Source: Gammaproteobacteria bacterium RIFCSPLOWO2_02_FULL_56_15 (GTDB taxonomy: Bacteria; Pseudomonadota; Gammaproteobacteria; Eutrophobiales; Eutrophobiaceae). Taken from it: a DNA stretch of 16,111 bases. Position 1 is the stretch's first letter. Every line of letters starts with the position of its first letter. The translations under genes and the position numbers were made by a program. Below, one piece after another: positions 14,181-16,111 of the stretch. The notes below the pieces were generated by a model. The model was not told where the DNA came from. It was given only the letters and a program-made list of their open reading frames with translations, and did no database searches. The stretch is from the NCBI GenBank assembly GCA_001801825.1, contig MGYR01000098.1, positions 4,433-20,543 on the forward strand. The letters are read 5' to 3'.

Positions 14181-15707
14181 ATGGTGAGCAAGTCCGTCAT
14201 AAAGAAAGAGGACCTGGTTGCGAGCGTGGCGGATGCCTTGCAATTCATCTCCTATTATCATCCGGTGGATTTCATCAAGGCATTGCATGCGGCCTGGGAA
14301 CAAGAGGAATCGCCCGCCGCGAAGGATGCCATTGCCCAGATCCTGATCAATTCCAGGATGTGTGCGGAAGGACACCGTCCCATCTGCCAGGATACCGGCA
14401 TTGTCAACGTATTCCTGAAGGTGGGCATGGATGTCCACTGGGACACGGACAGTGATCTCGACACCATGATCAATACCGGGGTGAGGCAGGCATATCTGCA
14501 TCCGGATAATGTGCTGCGTGCCTCCATCCTCGCGGACCCCGCCGGCTCGCGCACCAATACCAGGGACAACACCCCGGCAGTAATCCACACCGAACTGGTC
14601 CCCGGCAATACCGTTGAGGTGCAGGTCGCCGCGAAAGGCGGAGGATCGGAGGCAAAAAGCAGGTTCGCGATGCTCAATCCCTCGGACAGTGTCATCGACT
14701 GGGTCCTTGCCACCATTCCCGGTATGGGCGCCGGCTGGTGTCCTCCCGGCATGCTCGGTATAGGTATAGGCGGGACAGCAGAGAAAGCCATGCTCATGGC
14801 AAAACAACTCTTGATGGAGCCGATTGATATCCAGGCCCTGAAAGTGCGTGGCGCTGCGAACAAGGCGGAAGAACTCAGACTTGAACTCTATGAAAAGATC
14901 AACGCCCTGGGGATTGGGGCGCAGGGCATGGGGGGGCTGACCACCGTCCTGGATGTGAAGGTCCGGGATTACCCCGCCCATGCGGCCAATCTGCCGGTCG
15001 CCATGATCCCCAATTGCGCGGCGACGAGGCACACCCATTTCATTCTAAACGGCACAGGTCCGGCCCTCCAGCAGGCGCCTGATCTGGATGATTGGCCAAT
15101 CATCCACTGGGATGGCGGCTCCGGGGCCCGGCGTGTTGATCTGGATAAGGCCACACCGGAAGAGATCGCCACCTGGAAACCAGGAGAGACGCTGCTCCTG
15201 TCAGGCAAGCTGCTGACCGGCAGGGATGCCGCCCACAAACGCATCGCCGATCTCCTGCAATCCGGACAGCGTCTACCGGCCGGTGTGGACTTCAAAAACC
15301 GGTTCATCTATTACGTCGGTCCGGTGGATGCGGTCAGGGATGAGGTCGTGGGGCCGGCGGGTCCGACCACCGCCACGCGCATGGACAAGTATACCGAGCT
15401 GATGCTGGAAAGGACGGGGCTCATTGGAATGGTGGGCAAGGCGGAGCGCGGCCCGGCAGCCATTGATGCGATCAGGAAACACCGGGCCGTATACCTCATT
15501 GCAATAGGCGGCGCAGCGTACCTGGTTTCCAAGGCGATCACCGCCGCCCGGGTCGTAGCCTTCCCAGAACTAGGCATGGAGGCGATCCATGAATTTGAAG
15601 TCCGCGACATGCCGGTCACCGTGGCCGTTGACGTGAACGGGGTTTCTGTACACAAAACCGGACCTGCCAAGTGGCAGGAGATCATCCTCCGGCGCAGGAC
15701 GGGTTAA
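14181..15707 (+). CDS. Fumarate hydratase class I, single-chain
   Basis: This 508-aa enzyme is a class I [4Fe-4S] fumarase of the FumA/FumB length and domain order, catalysing fumarate to malate in the TCA cycle. The three cluster cysteines are seen at Cys69 (RPICQDTG), Cys187 (GAGWCPPGM) and Cys279 (IPNCAATRH). Other family blocks are KGGGSEAKSRFAMLNPSD (152-169), GIGGTAEKAM (195-204), QGMGGLTTVLDVKV (248-261) and, in the C-terminal swivelling domain, FIYYVGPVDAV, GPAGPTTATRMD and GKAERG. Alpha and beta domains are in one chain, unlike two-subunit class I fumarases. The ATG at 14181 has AGGG (14171-14174) six bases upstream. The 84 bases before it contain AT-rich stretches but no clear promoter. 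A lipoprotein gene follows after 22 bases. Confidence 0.93.
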   Translation: MVSKSVIKKEDLVASVADALQFISYYHPVDFIKALHAAWEQEESPAAKDAIAQILINSRMCAEGHRPICQDTGIVNVFLKVGMDVHWDTDSDLDTMINTGVRQAYLHPDNVLRASILADPAGSRTNTRDNTPAVIHTELVPGNTVEVQVAAKGGGSEAKSRFAMLNPSDSVIDWVLATIPGMGAGWCPPGMLGIGIGGTAEKAMLMAKQLLMEPIDIQALKVRGAANKAEELRLELYEKINALGIGAQGMGGLTTVLDVKVRDYPAHAANLPVAMIPNCAATRHTHFILNGTGPALQQAPDLDDWPIIHWDGGSGARRVDLDKATPEEIATWKPGETLLLSGKLLTGRDAAHKRIADLLQSGQRLPAGVDFKNRFIYYVGPVDAVRDEVVGPAGPTTATRMDKYTELMLERTGLIGMVGKAERGPAAIDAIRKHRAVYLIAIGGAAYLVSKAITAARVVAFPELGMEAIHEFEVRDMPVTVAVDVNGVSVHKTGPAKWQEIILRRRTG

Positions 15708-15729
15708 GCATTCACCGGTAAGCAAAACC

Positions 15730-16111
15730 ATGTGCGAAAAACACGGTTCCTCGGCCTTTGCCTGCCTATGGGCAATGCTTCCTTTGAGCCTGCTGCTTTC
15801 AGGATGCACCCAGGAAGCGGGTCTTCCATCCGAACAGGCGGGAGAACCATCCCTCGCTTCCGCTGCGGGCGCCGAGGTCAAAACCAGGCTTCCCGATGCA
15901 TTCCGCCCCGATCCGGAAAATCCACACTATCTGTTTGATGTCACCGAGCACAGTGTCGATGAGTTGCTCGCCCTGCTGACCAGGGTTGATGAACTCATCG
16001 AAACGCCGCCGGGGGGACCGGAAGACCTCGACATCGTCCTGATCCTGCACGGCCCTGACATTAAACTATTCACTCGGCAGACCTATGCACAGAACAAATC
16101 CCTGGTGGACC
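15730..16111 (+). CDS. Lipoprotein with DsrE-like domain, 3' end outside window
   Basis: The frame from the ATG at 15730 remains open to the right edge (127 codons seen). Residues 10-26 form a lipoprotein signal, with a hydrophobic core and the lipobox LLSGC; Cys26 would be lipidated, and Thr at +2 suggests the outer membrane rather than the inner. A low-complexity Ala/Glu/Pro/Ser linker follows, then PENPHYLFD and HSVDELLALL (about 62-83). DIVLILHGPDIKLF (101-114) resembles the first strand of the DsrE/DsrF-like fold, which occurs in sulfur-relay proteins and in periplasmic proteins of sulfur-oxidising bacteria. GGTAAG (15717-15722) may be its ribosome binding site. It lies 22 bases after the fumarase and is probably co-transcribed; its function is unknown. 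The DsrE assignment is tentative because most of the domain is missing. Confidence 0.7.
   Translation, partial: MCEKHGSSAFACLWAMLPLSLLLSGCTQEAGLPSEQAGEPSLASAAGAEVKTRLPDAFRPDPENPHYLFDVTEHSVDELLALLTRVDELIETPPGGPEDLDIVLILHGPDIKLFTRQTYAQNKSLVD

Noticed and set aside
14130..15038. 302-aa minus-strand ORF opposite the fumarase gene
   Set aside because: The plus strand encodes all three cluster cysteines and the full-length class I fumarase; the antisense frame shows no family motif.

Overview
The window (16,111 bases, moderately GC-rich) looks like a chromosomal segment of a gammaproteobacterium. The evidence is a RimK close to the E. coli protein, a GAF-type PtsP, a single-chain class I fumarase, a TonB-dependent receptor, a squalene-synthase route towards hopanoids, and a DsrE-like lipoprotein. 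An environmental, possibly sulfur-oxidising or methylotroph-like lineage would fit, but the sequence does not settle genus or family. There are no rRNA, tRNA, CRISPR, integrase or transposase genes.

Layout. (1) Positions 1-1397, minus strand: the start of a 2-pyrone-4,6-dicarboxylate hydrolase (LigI-like, cut by the window edge) follows a 4-oxalomesaconate tautomerase (GalD/PrpF family) after 19 bases. These are steps of the protocatechuate 4,5-cleavage / gallate pathway, so the rest of that pathway probably lies to the left. (2) Positions 1644-6073, plus strand: rimK is translationally coupled to an M14-type AstE/aspartoacylase-like metallohydrolase. After a 507-base hairpin-rich gap comes a 655-aa fusion of a SAM-dependent methyltransferase and a D-Ala-D-Ala-ligase-like ATP-grasp enzyme. 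Two amide-forming ligases, one predicted amide hydrolase and a methyltransferase lie together, which makes this the most likely place for an undescribed system. (3) Positions 6125-8404, minus strand: ptsP, enzyme I of the nitrogen PTS. (4) Positions 8724-11623, plus strand: squalene synthase, hpnG-like nucleosidase/phosphorylase and hpnA-like epimerase/reductase, closely packed. This is a partial hopanoid set without the cyclase. (5) Positions 11976-14096: a TonB-dependent receptor resembling YncD/PqqU, preceded by a 352-base region with a strong inverted repeat and a candidate promoter. (6) Positions 14181-16111: class I fumarase, then a lipoprotein with the beginning of a DsrE-like domain, cut by the window edge.

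How the genes work together. The left pair feeds ring-cleavage products towards pyruvate and oxaloacetate. Genes 8724-11623 make squalene and modify the hopanoid side chain. RimK adds glutamates to protein ends (ribosomal protein S6 in E. coli), and the coupled M14 hydrolase could in principle trim such a product. The fusion enzyme has no assigned substrate. Functional assignments rest on motifs and remembered family sequences, not on database searches.
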